DNA of 64,000 bases, taken from the NCBI GenBank assembly GCA_021234535.1, contig CM037836.1, forward strand, positions 20,512,769 to 20,576,768, given 5' to 3'. The stretch is from Stichopus chloronotus. Taxonomy: Eukaryota > Echinodermata > Holothuroidea > Aspidochirotida > Stichopodidae. The notes beneath the pieces are model-generated. The model saw nothing but the letters and a program-made list of their open reading frames with translations, made no database searches and had not been told where the DNA came from. Each line of letters starts with the position of its first letter. The first letter of the stretch is position 1. Positions 1 through 12,699 of the stretch are shown here, in pieces. The position numbers and the translations under genes are program-made.

Positions 1-3000
1 TTCAACGCATGTGCAGGCAATTGCATGGTAAAGTATGACTAAGTCAATTTAGGTTTTGCGTAGCCTGAGGAGAGATAACGAGTTGGCATTAATTCAGATG
101 TAAGAGGTAGCATTACGGTATATGCCTTAAATTGAAACCACTCACGTACAGAAGCTGTTGGGGCTGCAAGATGAGCGTAACCACCCATACTTGTTGGCAA
201 TATGTCCAAATTCATAGATCAGTGTTTTAATATTGCTTGCAGAACGTGTGTTTCAAATTTGCTGTAAAGGTAGCAAGCAAACCATAGTTTGATGCGTAAG
301 ATGTTAGAGTTTATCGTCAGGACCAGATTACACAACAATTCAATATTCAATGTAAAAGCACACTGTAAGTGCGAAGACAAAGGCTTTGTTTGGTGTTTTG
401 TGGCTTCCACAGTTTTCTTGCCTGTACCTGATATTAACATACGATCACGTCAGAATTCTTCCTTACATTTCTGTGTGAGGCGTTCACTGCAGGCATGAAG
501 CATATCGTAAGCTCTATAGAGTATTGTTCTGTATTGTTCGTCAGCGAAGGAAAAAACAAGGGAAGAAAAAGAAGTGAGAAAAAAAAAGGAAGTGTCCTAT
601 ATATGGTGTGGGCCTACACGAGGTTCTTCTTTAATCCAAGCCTATCGTGTGGACTTAGTATACGCCTTAAGTCACTAAACAAAAGAGAGACGTTAAAGTT
701 ACATACTCCCATAAGCGGACAGGAAGGAGGGAGCAAGGGGAAATTTTCCCCCACCCCCACATTTGAAAAAAGTCTACCATTTTTCCGACATATTGTAAAT
801 AAATGTTCATCAGGCAGAAAATCCTCATCAAAATATGCTAATTAAGCCGGTTGATTATGGGAGGATAAGACCTCAGCCTCAAAACCACTCATATCTGAAA
901 TTAGTGTTTTAAGGCTTTGTGACAATTAACCATCCATCGTCACATATTTTATAATGGTAGAATTAAAATTTAGACGTTTCCTTTTTCTCCGGCAAATGTT
1001 ACTTTGTCACCTCGAACAAGTATGTTCACATACGCCTCGGTGCACACTGCAGTTGGCGTAGCGTGGATTGCGCTTCAGTAGTGGTGTATCTCGTTGGCCT
1101 TCGTTCATGATAACTATTGATTTATACATACTTGGACAGTTAACACTCGGATTCAGACTTCACGCATCTCATTCGAGCAGGTTTGTTCACCCACGCAAAA
1201 CGCGACATCTGGTCGGGTCATTGAATATGAATGCACCGTGAAACTTTGAAAAGGAAAGGTTACCTATACAGCAGGTGCGTAGAATGCGGGGAGGTCAGAA
1301 TTAACATTATATGTCATTTTTCCCTAACATAAAAGGAAAGATCTTTACATTTCACATAGGACAATTTGGGAACATGTTTTTTCTTCAATTTTCCAAATAT
1401 TACGTAATCGGTGTCGATGTCTTCGCGAACTTAAAAACATAAAATATTTAACAGATGTAAAACAAAAATGTTGCAGTTCATTGCTGATGGGATTCATCAT
1501 AATTAGACGGAATGTAACTCATAAGCTTTAATTACATGCTCTGATCTATAGATGTGGACCACGGAAGGGATGCCGTTCAAAGAAAAGTCAGTTTTAACCA
1601 ATTAATCCATCAAATCTAAGGGCACATTCTCCACCAACTGTGCCGTCTTTCACAAACTTCCATGCCTTTGAATATGACTGTACCACAGATAGCACAAGTG
1701 CATTTCAAAATGTCCCAACCTATCGTGACTACTCACATTACTCAATTAGTCACTACCCAATAACGTTGACTGTGTTCTTATTCCGTATGTACTACATCAC
1801 AATATCTATTAGTTAAGCTCGAAAGACATGCAAAAGAGATGAACAAGTTCTAGACTTTACGAATAGAACCTGAGTGCATTCATGTCACGGAAAGAAAAAG
1901 TCAAATGCAAAATAGAATGAGGTAACGGCTGTCAGAGGAAAATTAATGTTACTACAAACATAGAGCAAAAAGAAAAATAAAGCCTCGTGGGGACAAAATG
2001 TGGTAATTGGCCGTATAACTCAAGAAAATTGACAAAATCTGGAAAAAAATGAAGGATGATTACAATGATGATAATGAGAGTGGTGATGATGTTAACGATT
2101 ACCAAGAATTGAGGCAAAGCAGCAAATGTATGTATAGCACAGGATGCACATTAATGATGAGCCATGCATGCAGTCATCAAAATATGAACACTCAAACATC
2201 GGAAACACATTGAGCTACCAATGACGAATTCCAAAAATTTGGTTTTCGAAATTATTTTTTCCCCCATTTTTAAAAATTTTCGTGTGTTAATTATCGATGT
2301 CAAAAATAATGGACGTATTTTCTGGCATTGTGCAGATCAATACATTATGATGAAAACAAATTATGTAAAAGAAGGTAGAGATGCTTAATTGTGCTGATAT
2401 TATTTTGACATCTGTGGACATCCATCTTCATCAATAGGCACCCTCCTGTGTTACTTAGAAGAAACGTGAAGTAAACGATCGAAGAAAACGTTGATGAGAC
2501 CAACTGAAAAACAAAAAAATGATGTGAGAAATTACTTGTGCAAGATTAGCTCTTCTGATCTTCGCTACCTATGAAGAAACCAGGTGACGGGAAAGCATTT
2601 CACTTTTCAATAAAATTGTTGGTACGAAATATGCAATTTTCATCCCATCCTTGGAGTTACGCTATGAGGCATCTTGTTATAAGCTTTGGTCAAACTTAAG
2701 TATGACATGATTCCATGAGATGAGTTTTAATATGAGAATAATTCTCACGTTTCTTTTATGTATTTATTTTTTCACCATTCGTCGTTACATGGTTTCCTGC
2801 CCGTCTTCAAAAAGTCACTTGAACTTTTCTCCGAGCATGCATGGGTTCATGCGCTTAAGAGATATATGCATCCCAGCAAAATGATCGCTCTAAGCCATAG
2901 TATATATTAACAATAAAGCTACAAAAATTATTCCGGTGTGGCAATAGGACACGATAATCTATAGTAAAATGAAGCCCATGTAAAAAAGAGGTGATAGTAT

Positions 3001-3550
3001 GGTACTATGACTACTTCATGCTGTGCCGATGCACGATCCTCAATATTTTCCGTCCAAATGACAAAAAAATGGCAAGTATAACGAGGATAAGAGATGGATC
3101 CATTTTTATAATTACTGGCTTTGGTTTGAATTTGCATTGAAAGAAGAGTTGTACTCTTATTGTGGTAAAATGATTACTTTGGAAGCAAATGACCTCAATA
3201 GAGAAAATATAAGCAATTTCATAACTCCCTTTAGGTCCGACTCTTTAAGTATCATTACCACACATGGGCATTCAATGAAGACTTGTGACTCAGTGATATT
3301 CATTCCCGTCGTCAGGTCAGACTTCCATGGGAAGCCAAAATAAAAATAGCCGTTGGGACGGGCCCCATCTGCACATACGGCAGGATGTTAAATATTAATG
3401 CATTCTTTGTTCAATAGTTGTACGTGCACACAAATCAAAGGGCTACACGTTAATTGGTTCAATGTACTGTATACCGCTGACTTGTACGTTATGCAATGGT
3501 TTAGACATTCAGAGAAAATGGTTGTGGCAAGACGAGCCTGTATACGTTTG

Positions 3551-3630
3551 TCTCCAAACGACTGTCTCCAAACGACTGTCTCCAAACGACTGTCTCCAAA
3601 CGACTGTCTCCAAACGACTGTCTCCAAACG
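3551..3630. repeat. 14-bp minisatellite, 5.7 copies
   Basis: The unit tctccaaacgactg repeats perfectly five times from 3551 and ends with a partial copy (tctccaaacg). Because 14 is not a multiple of 3, the repeat is open in shifted frames, which explains the repetitive short ORFs here. Confidence 0.97.
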
Positions 3631-4978
3631 TTGTCAAATTTAGAGAATCTCGATAACAAGCTTGTTTTTTACCGTGAGCTTTTCAGAAAAAAAAAAATGA
3701 AATGTAATCTGTTCAATGAGAAAACAGCAGTTACAGAAACAATTGTATATTTTGCATGCTTTGAACACTTAGACCGTCTGTCAGCCACTACACCGGGTGT
3801 AGAACATTCTCAGTATTTGGAGTCAATCCGAACGTAGGTGAATTGTTTGAGAGATTTATATTAAACAATGCTACAAAAACAAAGCAAAAAATAAATAAAT
3901 AAGAAGAAGCTTGTGGGAAGCCATGTCTACCCAAACATGCACATCTTCGTTATAAATAGACTTCCTAACTTTGCCTTGCAGTAATTCATACAGGGAATAT
4001 GCACAAGCGGCGGAGAACACAATTCAGATCTACGTAAACGTGGATCCAAGCTGTGGCTTAGAGTAATTCAATTTTATTAGATAATGCTACTCCGACTGGC
4101 AGCTAGGCCTCATTATGATAGTGCACACTGTAATCTCAGACCTTACAAGTTGCACCTGAGGCATGCGAAGAAGCAACCCCATAGCATATCGATTTGCAAA
4201 TTTAAACAACTTAGGGCCAACCTATATTGAATCGACGGGATGAGAAATGTGCGTTTTACGAATTTTATTCAGTGGTTTCAATTCAGCGCATTCATTGTCA
4301 ATGCAAGATATAGCCTATCAGAGTGTGTATGTTGAGGGTGGGGAAGGAGGGGGGTCGGTAGAATTGCTACAAAACAATTGTTTGTAACATCAATGTTATA
4401 GCCATAATTTTTTTTTTGTCTTCAGAATTCTAAAATAATGGAATACAAAATGTGCATGCACGTGAAAAGGATCACAGGATTATTAGCCACTGGTATAGGC
4501 TTCCGAAAGATTTAAAATCACTAAATATACCTTCAAGTTCTTCTGCGTAGAATAAAATTTCATGTACCTGTATCTGGTTTCTGCGAAAATTTTCTGCACT
4601 TGAAGTTAATTCAAGGACAGGCAAGGAGCTGTTGTACTGCTCAGACTTCATATATCTCCTTTGTGCGTGTATAAGATTCCATGAATCTATGGTTTCTCAG
4701 AACATTACCTAAAGTCAAATTTAGTATACACATTTGTGTTCTGATATCTCTTTAATTAGGACGGTGCTATACAATGTATACGCTTGTAATCCCGAGATAC
4801 TTAATCATCTATAACAAGGCCAATTCCGAATAGGCAAAATATAATCTTCGTGTAGGAAGAGTACTTCAACCAATTGCAATGATTACAGCTATATGAATAA
4901 CCCGATTACAATTATCTGTATTGGTTGAGCGATACTGCGCTATACAGGATACGGACGAAAAGATATATAATACAATTG

Positions 4979-5305
4979 TTAAAGGGAAATAGGGCGTTTA
5001 GAACATACCAGCATCGCGTACAAAGAAAATAGCTTTAATCATCAAATAAACATCTGTAAAAGCTTCATCTCCTCAAAACATTACGCATGTGATGATTGAC
5101 GGAAGATGTATCATTTGAATTTTAAAAAGTTTGGGTGAACAAATTATTGTTGAGCAACAAATAACTGAATTTCTCATCTATGAGAAACTTATTTCTTGAA
5201 AAGAAGACTACTATCCTTCCTCATTTTGAATAATCTATCATTCTATGACCGCAAACATAATATGGTTGTTTTTTCTGTAAAAGAAACGCCCTGTTCCTCC
5301 TTTAC
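4979..5305 (+). mobile_element. TTAA-flanked MITE, copy 1
   Basis: The element body is 4983-5301, starting AGGGAAATAGGGCGTTTAG and ending with the inverted AAACGCCCTGTTCCTCCT. The left flank is TTAA and the right is TTAC (decayed). The body shares phrases such as CTTCATCTCCTCAAAACATT and AAAGTTTGGGTGAACAA with the copies at 23.9, 58.3 and 61.6 kb. It has no coding capacity. Confidence 0.85.
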
Positions 5306-8152
5306 AACATTATGAGTCTGTATCCGTCACACACGGGGGAGGATCGTAATGTCCGACCATATGTTGAAGGGATCCTGCTATGACGTAGTTCTATTGTTAC
5401 TGACGATGTGTCAATGAATGTTATTGGCAGATTTAGAAGGAAATGATGTTATGAGTGCCATAAAAATAAGAGCCATGGGGGTGGGGGGGGGGGAGCGATG
5501 GGCGTATCCAGCGGTTCGGGCAAAAAATAGTGAATTCATTTACGCAAAATGAAACAGCCAGGAGAATAAATTACGTCCTTTTGACAGGTCATTGCTACCG
5601 TTGCGGAGCATTGGAAGGGAAAATTTTCTTTGATCTAGAAGTTATTTTCCCCAAAATTTCGGTACACACCGGGCTAAATCACGCTGTCGCGCTCCATTTG
5701 TCTTCGACAATTCTCCTCCTGCTAGTCCAAAATTCTACGTGCGCCAATGCAGTAGAGGAATACTGCATTTCCGCATCACACTGTAACCTGAAAAAAAAGG
5801 CCCTTTACAGTGACTCCAGCGGAGCCAGAGCACAGGCTGAGCTTCAATAGTCAGGCGACTTAGTCTAATATTCTAAACTTGGGCAAAATCGTCCATGCTT
5901 ACCACCTAGTTCTCCCCCCCCCCCCCTACTTTCGAATTATTGATCCCAGTGCTCCTATGTATGGGTGTGAACAATATTCAATTTATCAATGCTGTTTTCC
6001 CAAAGTGTCCCCTTGGTGCAATTGAAGGGACATACCAAACTTTTGGACATGAAAGTATTTTTTTTTCACAATTTTGCCTACACACGCAATCACTTTAAGT
6101 AATTCAGTAATTTGATTGTTTTTCTTTCGTTAAGATAAACTTAAAGCTCTTTCGGAAATGCCTTGGTAAAGATAAACAATTCGGCAACAAAAAAAAAGAA
6201 AGAAAAAAAAAAACAGAAGCTGCAAGGATTTATATTCATTCGCGATGCCAAGGTACACGTCTATTCCTTGAAGTCTATATCGAAATCTAATTGCACCGTT
6301 ATGGCCATCTGTTCATACGGTTAATATTTAATCATTCATTTTATTCCTGAACCTTTGATGAGTTTTTTTTTTTTTGGTTTCTCATGAAAGTCATCATCCA
6401 TGGTGCTAATAATTTACTAACCTTCGAAACGTCAACGATTTGTTGCATCACAGTGACTGTAACAAAAGAAAAAACATCTCCATCCTGTAATCTTTCAGTC
6501 TTTTCGATAAAAAGGAGGGGAGAATTGGTGGGTAAGGGGGTGGAATGTTTTTTAATTGCGAATTAGTAGATTCACCTAATTGATCATGTAATGTTAGTTA
6601 AGTTCAATAAATTTTAACACCTAAAAATAATAGAAGTGTTGTAGGTAAAGAGTAGTGTTTAAATTCCTACCCCTTATATCCATATTATCTTCACTTTGCT
6701 CTAGAACTTATTCCCAGTCAATCTCACTTGTCTTTTTTTTTCATTCAAATTAACTGAAAGTAATCCTTGGTTAGCATTCCATCTTTCAATTATTTAATAA
6801 TACGTAAATAATTCGCCACCTGAATGGTACCATAGCAACACCGATAACATCCGGACTGAAAGCTAACTGGGCTGTGCCATGATTAGCACATTATTTGTGC
6901 TAAATACAACAATGTTGGAGCTCCTTAGCATGGTAGTGCTACAGTTTGACCATGTTGAGTTGAGCTCTCTTCAATTTCAAGATGCCTGGTGCATTGCTTG
7001 TTGATCAAAAAAATCACGCCTTCAGTACAACAGGTGATGGAAAAGAATACATTAGGGCATTTTTCAGTCTGGCGCAACCGCGTGTATATGTTGAGAAAAA
7101 GTTGGATCGAGAGTACGTTAGCAGAATCACAGTCACCGAAAATGAAAAAAAAAAGACAGCAACCACTGTTTATCCTAACCAAACGGTTATTGTATGATCA
7201 AATTGCAGACAATTGGCACTTTTCGGTGAATATAACATACCCGGCCCCCAGGCTAAAAAACTGATGAAGTAAATTTCCCCAGACAACAATTTTTCCTGTC
7301 ATTTCTTTTCTTTCTCTTTACGATGCTACTTTTCCTCGTCCCATGTTTTTTTTTTTTTTCGGCAACTATCGAGGAAGAACACGTGAAATCGGCTAAAAAT
7401 TTGCGAGTCTCGTGAAATGCCGCATTTTTTACGGTCTCGAGCGAAAAGTTCCATTTCTTTGAAGGAGAGCAAGACGTATACATCCGTGATGATAACCCCA
7501 TAAATGGCAGAATATCCAAAGATCATTTTTACAAATCGATGTGTGGGCCTAAGTACCGGATGTAGGGCTTGTTTATACTCTTCGATTACGGTCCATGAAA
7601 ATATCTAAGGCAAACGAGTGTAGGAGGTCAGGCTTTGGAAAGATAGAAATGGCCTGTTTTGTTCGAATCACAATCCGGAAACGAAACGGCACACACAGAC
7701 CTGCACCCCTATATGATGTAAAATTCTATTGTTTGTTCCCCAGAGCCAATATACAGCTTGGACAACAGATGACTTTACAGATTGTTCTCAGAGCATTTTA
7801 TTCGTGTCAATTAAGCTCATTTACTACAATATCAAAGCCTTCCCCATCCAGAATGCTCACCCCCCCCCCTTCCGACCCTTCCCACCTCCCCTCTCAAATT
7901 AGGTTAAAATTACATTCCATTCAATGAGATCCTAGGAAGGCTAACGTGATGATTAAAGTACAAGCACGGAAACATGGCCACTACGTTCCTTGACACTTTT
8001 GTTATCCCTTCACTGCTCAGGATGATAACATCCTTAACTTTGGAATCTCTGCACCGACCATCCACCCACCGGCTAAAAATACCAGATGATAGATACGATG
8101 AGAAGATAAACTGATTCCATTCCCAGCCTGCCTCCTATTTTAATCCGTTCTT

Positions 8153-8175
8153 TGTGTGTGTGTGTGTGTTTGTGT
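8153..8175. repeat. TG microsatellite
   Basis: Imperfect (TG)n run interrupted by TTT. Confidence 0.9.
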
Positions 8176-9376
8176 ACTAAAGAATCATAACACACCATCT
8201 TCACTATTCAAAAGCAGGGATCTGTTATTATAGCTCGATGCCAAAAGGTGCACTCCATGTGAAAATTTAATCAAATGGCTTGATCTTTAGCTCTGAGAAT
8301 TCTGGGAAACATTTCAAGGAAAGTGAGCCTGAGAGAAAAGTTACTCCACAGGCTTTCCCACGAGAAATACCAGATTCAAGTCAGATTTCGCCTGGTTCGT
8401 CGTTGACGCCACATGTTGTCGTATAAATGGTAAAAAAATGATCCGCACACGTCCGGTTAATTCAAATTTCCGTGGAAAATTAAGACGTGCAATCAATAAA
8501 TGATGTATATTGGCTCAGAAGGAAACTAGGAGCAGAGACCTGTGTGAAAGTATACCGATAAAACTTGTGTTGCTATTCCATTGCTATTCGCAATCGATGT
8601 TATCACAGAGAAAGATCTAAACCTCTGTCAACTAAAAAGGAAATTCTGAGAAAGTTTCTGAGAATATTTAATCACCATAACAAAAACGAAACATAAAAAA
8701 GTAAACTTTAATGAAGTATACGAAAATGAAAACTTAGCCTATTAAAAAATATCATTCGATCATCACGAGGCAGTTCTAAAATCGAGATTTGTTTTATTTT
8801 TGGGCGTCCCTTTTTCAACCATCGGGGAGCTCGTGTTTACGTCAATTTATAAGTTCGCGAACCATTCTATTGGCAAGATAAGTATGTGATAAAAACAGGG
8901 GTCGTAAACTGCCGATACGGCGAGATAAATAACGGGGAGACCACGGCAATGAGTTCACGAGTTCGATAATAAGACAAACACGTGACGAATAGTTGCTGCT
9001 ATGCGAAACTCATGTTTACCAGTATCGGTTTCAAACGTGCATATTTTATTTCTGCCGACGTTCTTCCTCAAAACACTTTCTATATATTAAGAACGATGGA
9101 TGACATAACAAACAAAGATTTTCATGTTATGTCTTATTTACTTTTTTATTTATTTCGGCTCTTGATTGGAAGATTTTAAGTCGTATTTAACTCAAACCGA
9201 TAAAGATTCATCATGTTTTTAGACAAAAATGGCAGTAAGCAAACAAAGTAAATGGCTGGATGAATTCATTGTATGCCACACTATCTCGTCGGTCGACGGC
9301 CACTGTCACATTATCCTAAGAGTAAAAATCTGCACAGAAAATCTGCACTGACGCAAAGTGCAGTTTAATTGCAAAG

Positions 9377-9413
9377 GTTTGTTTGTTTGTTTGTTTATTT
9401 GTTTGTTTGTTTT
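9377..9413. repeat. GTTT microsatellite
   Basis: Tandem GTTT with one A-containing interruption. Confidence 0.92.
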
Positions 9414-9473
9414 GAATGAATGAATTCCAAACACAGTAATATATTGTGAACCCCCCCGAAAAACCAGCATCGA

Positions 9474-9500
9474 CACGTGATAACACGTGATCGACACGTG
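9474..9500. promoter_or_regulatory. Cluster of three CACGTG E-boxes
   Basis: CACGTG at 9474-9479, 9484-9489 and 9495-9500, start-to-start spacing 10 and 11 bp (about one helical turn). CACGTG binds bHLH factors such as MAX/MYC, MITF/USF and CLOCK families. It lies about 1.7 kb downstream of the putative GPCR first exon. It may instead have arisen by local duplication of a GACACGTGAT unit. Confidence 0.45.
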
Positions 9501-11206
9501 ATAATAAGCGTCAAGTAGGTAATCTCCAAGATCAACCAGATCATGCTCAGCTTTTAATTCGACCAACGGGGAGACAAATTTCTCTCTTTTACGTAACCGA
9601 TTCGTCAGTTCTTATAATTTTTTTATGACCGGTGTTTGAAATTTCCAAAACTTGATTTCGGGACCAATCTGACTGATATTTTCGTTAATTTTCTTCTGAT
9701 ATCGCCAAATAAAACTTCGACCAACCATTCATAAGCAATACAAAAAAAAAATAAATAAAATATGAAGGTCCACCGTGAAACCCAACAGTTTGTTCACATC
9801 TCTCTTGCAACAGACGCCGTTAAGCCTATACGCGCTTCAACTCGGTGTCGTGAAATGACTTCGACCTACCCCAAGGTATCCTTTGATTCCTCTAACAGTG
9901 ACCTCATTGGTTTAGTGTGGAATCGCTCACCAGTCTCTTGTACTATCCTTCCAGATAGATTAAATGCACTTTGAAATAATCCCTCATCAACTCATATACA
10001 GATTTTTGCTAAGTTTCTACCTCAATCACTCCATTTCTAGTTTTTGGTTTTGTCTACAGCTACTCTGCGACTCTGACACTCATGATTTATTAAATATATA
10101 TCCAAACCCTCCTCCTCCCTTACCCCCACCCCCCTCCTATTCCGCTTCGACGATGACGTTATTGACATCGAGATATTTTAGAGATAAGACAAGGATTATT
10201 CGTGATACATTAGAGAGTGTTCCTCGGTCTACGTGTTATTTCTTTCTTGGAAATACCGTAAGAAGTATACTTTCTCATATGAAGAGACTGTAATCGTGGA
10301 ATAACACGATGTGCCTCTAACACACTCCCCCCCCCCCCCCCCTCCCCCCATTGCGTCCTTGTAAGGTGTCTTCGCCAAGGATTTTCATATCAGGCACAAC
10401 AGCAAGTTGTACGAGACTTGGTGAAAGGGCAAATAGCTGCATAGCGAATATCTTCCTCATATATGTGTAAAGATAAATAACTCTATATCTAATGATAACT
10501 ATATATCTATGACTATATATCTAATGTTTTTATGACTATTTCTTCTTCTCTCTTCATTTCCTTTCATCTTCTTTGTTTTCTCATCCTCCTTATTACTACA
10601 ATCTTTTTCTTCTGAATCTCATTTCCTTCATTGCTCATCTCCTTCCACTCCAATTTTCCAAGTTTGCTTTTCTTTATCTCTGTAGGATTAACCAACTATT
10701 ACCTGTCAACAGACACTACTTCCTCTTCAATAAGTGTCCACCAGCATGCCAATTCGTTTTTTTTTCTTTACGTTTAGCATATAATTGTAAATATATATAG
10801 TTTCACAGTAATGCAAACAAAGCCATTAAAACATAATTAGCCACTCCTTGCGGTATCGTGTGACACGAGCGCCATATCGGTATCAGATGTGTAGATAGTG
10901 GAACCATGTGGCATCGCAGCTAAATACCAGATTCGCAACCAACAAACCACATACTGGGCTGTATAATATCATGTGCAAGGGCAAAGAGAAATTACCAGAG
11001 TAGCATGGAGTTTGGAAAGCGAGCTTCCCAAAAATATGTCTTAACAAAGGATCTATTGCATCAAAAGTGTCGAGCCAAAAAAAAAAGAGAGAGAGAGAAA
11101 GAGTAGCAGCAGAAACACGAAAAACAATTGTGTGCCCAATACAGTGAGAAGAAATAATATCCGATATCATGACAAAAAAAAAAGAAAAGAAAAGCAGGTT
11201 ACTTAC

Positions 11207-11317
11207 CGCTATATTACCGAGAATAGTCAAAGTCATAATCAAAGCCATAAATGTGGCTTGAAATGCAAGGTACGTGGACGGTGGAGTGGCGATCTCTAGT
11301 AGGTTGGAATCGTTCAT
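11207..11317 (-). CDS. Putative first coding exon of a class A (rhodopsin-like) GPCR
   Basis: ATG at 11317 in good context (GGAACCATGA) starts 37 codons: a short N-terminus with a possible N-glycosylation Asn (MNDSNLLEIATPP), then a hydrophobic segment ending LTILGNIA. The exon is followed exactly in phase 0 by a consensus donor gtaagt. GN near the end of the first membrane helix (N1.50) followed by a hydrophobic residue is the class A TM1 signature. The frame stays open into the intron, but that part is poly-T derived and is not claimed. No TM2-TM7 exon is seen at lower coordinates, so the rest presumably lies beyond position 1. Ligand and subfamily cannot be assigned. A single hydrophobic exon could also belong to another membrane protein. 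Confidence 0.5.
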
Positions 11318-12650
11318 GGTTCCAATGTGACGTCACTGAGTCGTAAATTCCAACTCAAAGATCGTCGTCATGTTCAAGTCTCGTTCAAAAGTGGATCCAG
11401 TAAAAAGATTTTATTTATTTATTTATTTATTAGTAAAAAAAAATTCCCTTTTGATATCTTCTGGACGGTTAACCGCCAAGGAACCATTTCATCCCGGTAT
11501 CCGTTAGTGATCACCTCCGATAATTCGAGACTGTATAAGCTTCATGTTCAACCACTAAGCCAAAGGTTGATTACTCTTGAGGTTCGGATTTTTTTTTTCT
11601 TTTCCACGGTCGCTCTTGATCGAAAATGCTATACATAGAAACCCTTCGCCTGCTGGCAGATTTCGCGTTGTCCAGTAATCTCCATTTGTAATGATTGATG
11701 GACGAAGAATCAGAAACAAACAACATCAAATGTAAGTTGAGGAGGAAACAGCCAGGAGAAACTTAAAATACGACTTTTTATTTAGGTACACAATGCAGCT
11801 GTAGTGGCAAAAGCATAAAACCGAACGAAAAGAAATCCTTGTTCGTCTTTTCAGTGTAGCGGCGTCGTTTCTTATATCAGAGGACGAATTATTTTACTAT
11901 CGATCATAAAACAAATCAAATATGGGGCAGATTTGTACGCAATTGAAATGCATTATTTTGAAAAATTAATGTTCGTCTTATTGCATATAAATCGCTGGCA
12001 AACCGTTGTTTTGAAAATGAGAAAAAATACCAAGGTTGGTAAAAACAGCCAAATAATTTAGAAAGAAACTGACTATTAAAGGAGACGCGACTAACTGAAT
12101 ATACTTGAATGACTTTCCGTTTCTGCTCTTGATGTCGTTTCGATAACTGATCATGTCTTAGGCTATTATAGTATCAACGAGCCTCGAAACTGGCAACTGC
12201 ACAGTGGCAACATTATTCACAAATGAAATTTTCATACTCTCAAACTGTTTCTCAAATTCTGCATATCACAAAGCAACATACATATTCTGCTTTGGTCTTC
12301 TCTCCGCTTCCATGTATTTTTTCCCCTCGCATGTCGCTTTAGTTCCCTTTATCTTCCTCTTTCTTTCGGTAAGTTAATCCTTTTAACACGTTTATCCGAA
12401 CTCAATTTTCTCTGCCTGCTTTTAACCACAATCGTGAAATTAGATGTCATTTGAGAGTGTGTGCACTTTTTAAGTTTCTCCCTCTCTGTCCAAAAACGGT
12501 TTAACGTTTATGTAATTACAGCGTGCACTCTAATCGCTAGTTCATCGTCTTTGGATGAGCATGCGTGTCACGGGAACGCAGAACACCTGCGAGGAGCGGA
12601 TGTAGCCACTGGGGTAGCGATTGACGGCTGATTGACAGCGACGCACAGAG
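11318..12650 (-). other. Presumptive leader / 5' UTR region of the GPCR gene
   Basis: This lies between the candidate core promoter and the GPCR ATG. It is AT-rich with an ATTT microsatellite (11409-11431). No coding signal is seen. Confidence 0.25.
11409..11431. repeat. ATTT microsatellite
   Basis: Tandem TTTA run within the presumptive GPCR leader. Confidence 0.9.
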
Positions 12651-12679
12651 TGAACGATGCCGCACTTGACGCTTATATA
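12651..12679 (-). promoter_or_regulatory. TATA box + Initiator core promoter (candidate for the GPCR gene)
   Basis: On the minus strand TATATAAG (12679-12672) is followed 28 bases later by TTCACTCT, an Initiator-like match whose A falls at 12651. The surrounding 12540-12680 stretch is more GC-rich and CpG-rich than its neighbours. The next plausible coding start on this strand is the GPCR exon at 11317, leaving about 1.3 kb for a leader, possibly with a 5' UTR intron. Confidence 0.35.
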
Positions 12680-12699
12680 TCAACCGGTATGTCAGGACA

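Larger units (their letters stand above)
1..11206. other. AT-rich non-coding DNA (possibly GPCR intron)
   Basis: No exon could be supported on either strand. Open frames are short and of low-complexity composition. The separate repeats listed (minisatellite, MITE, E-box cluster, TG and GTTT tracts) are the only structure seen. Homopolymer runs include G at 5483-5493, C at 5914-5926 and C at 10327-10342. Confidence 0.5.

Noticed and set aside
10883..11206. Continuation of the putative GPCR frame beyond 11207
   Set aside because: It passes a consensus GTAAGT donor and then translates a poly-T/CT-rich intron, giving false Phe/Ser-rich hydrophobic sequence.
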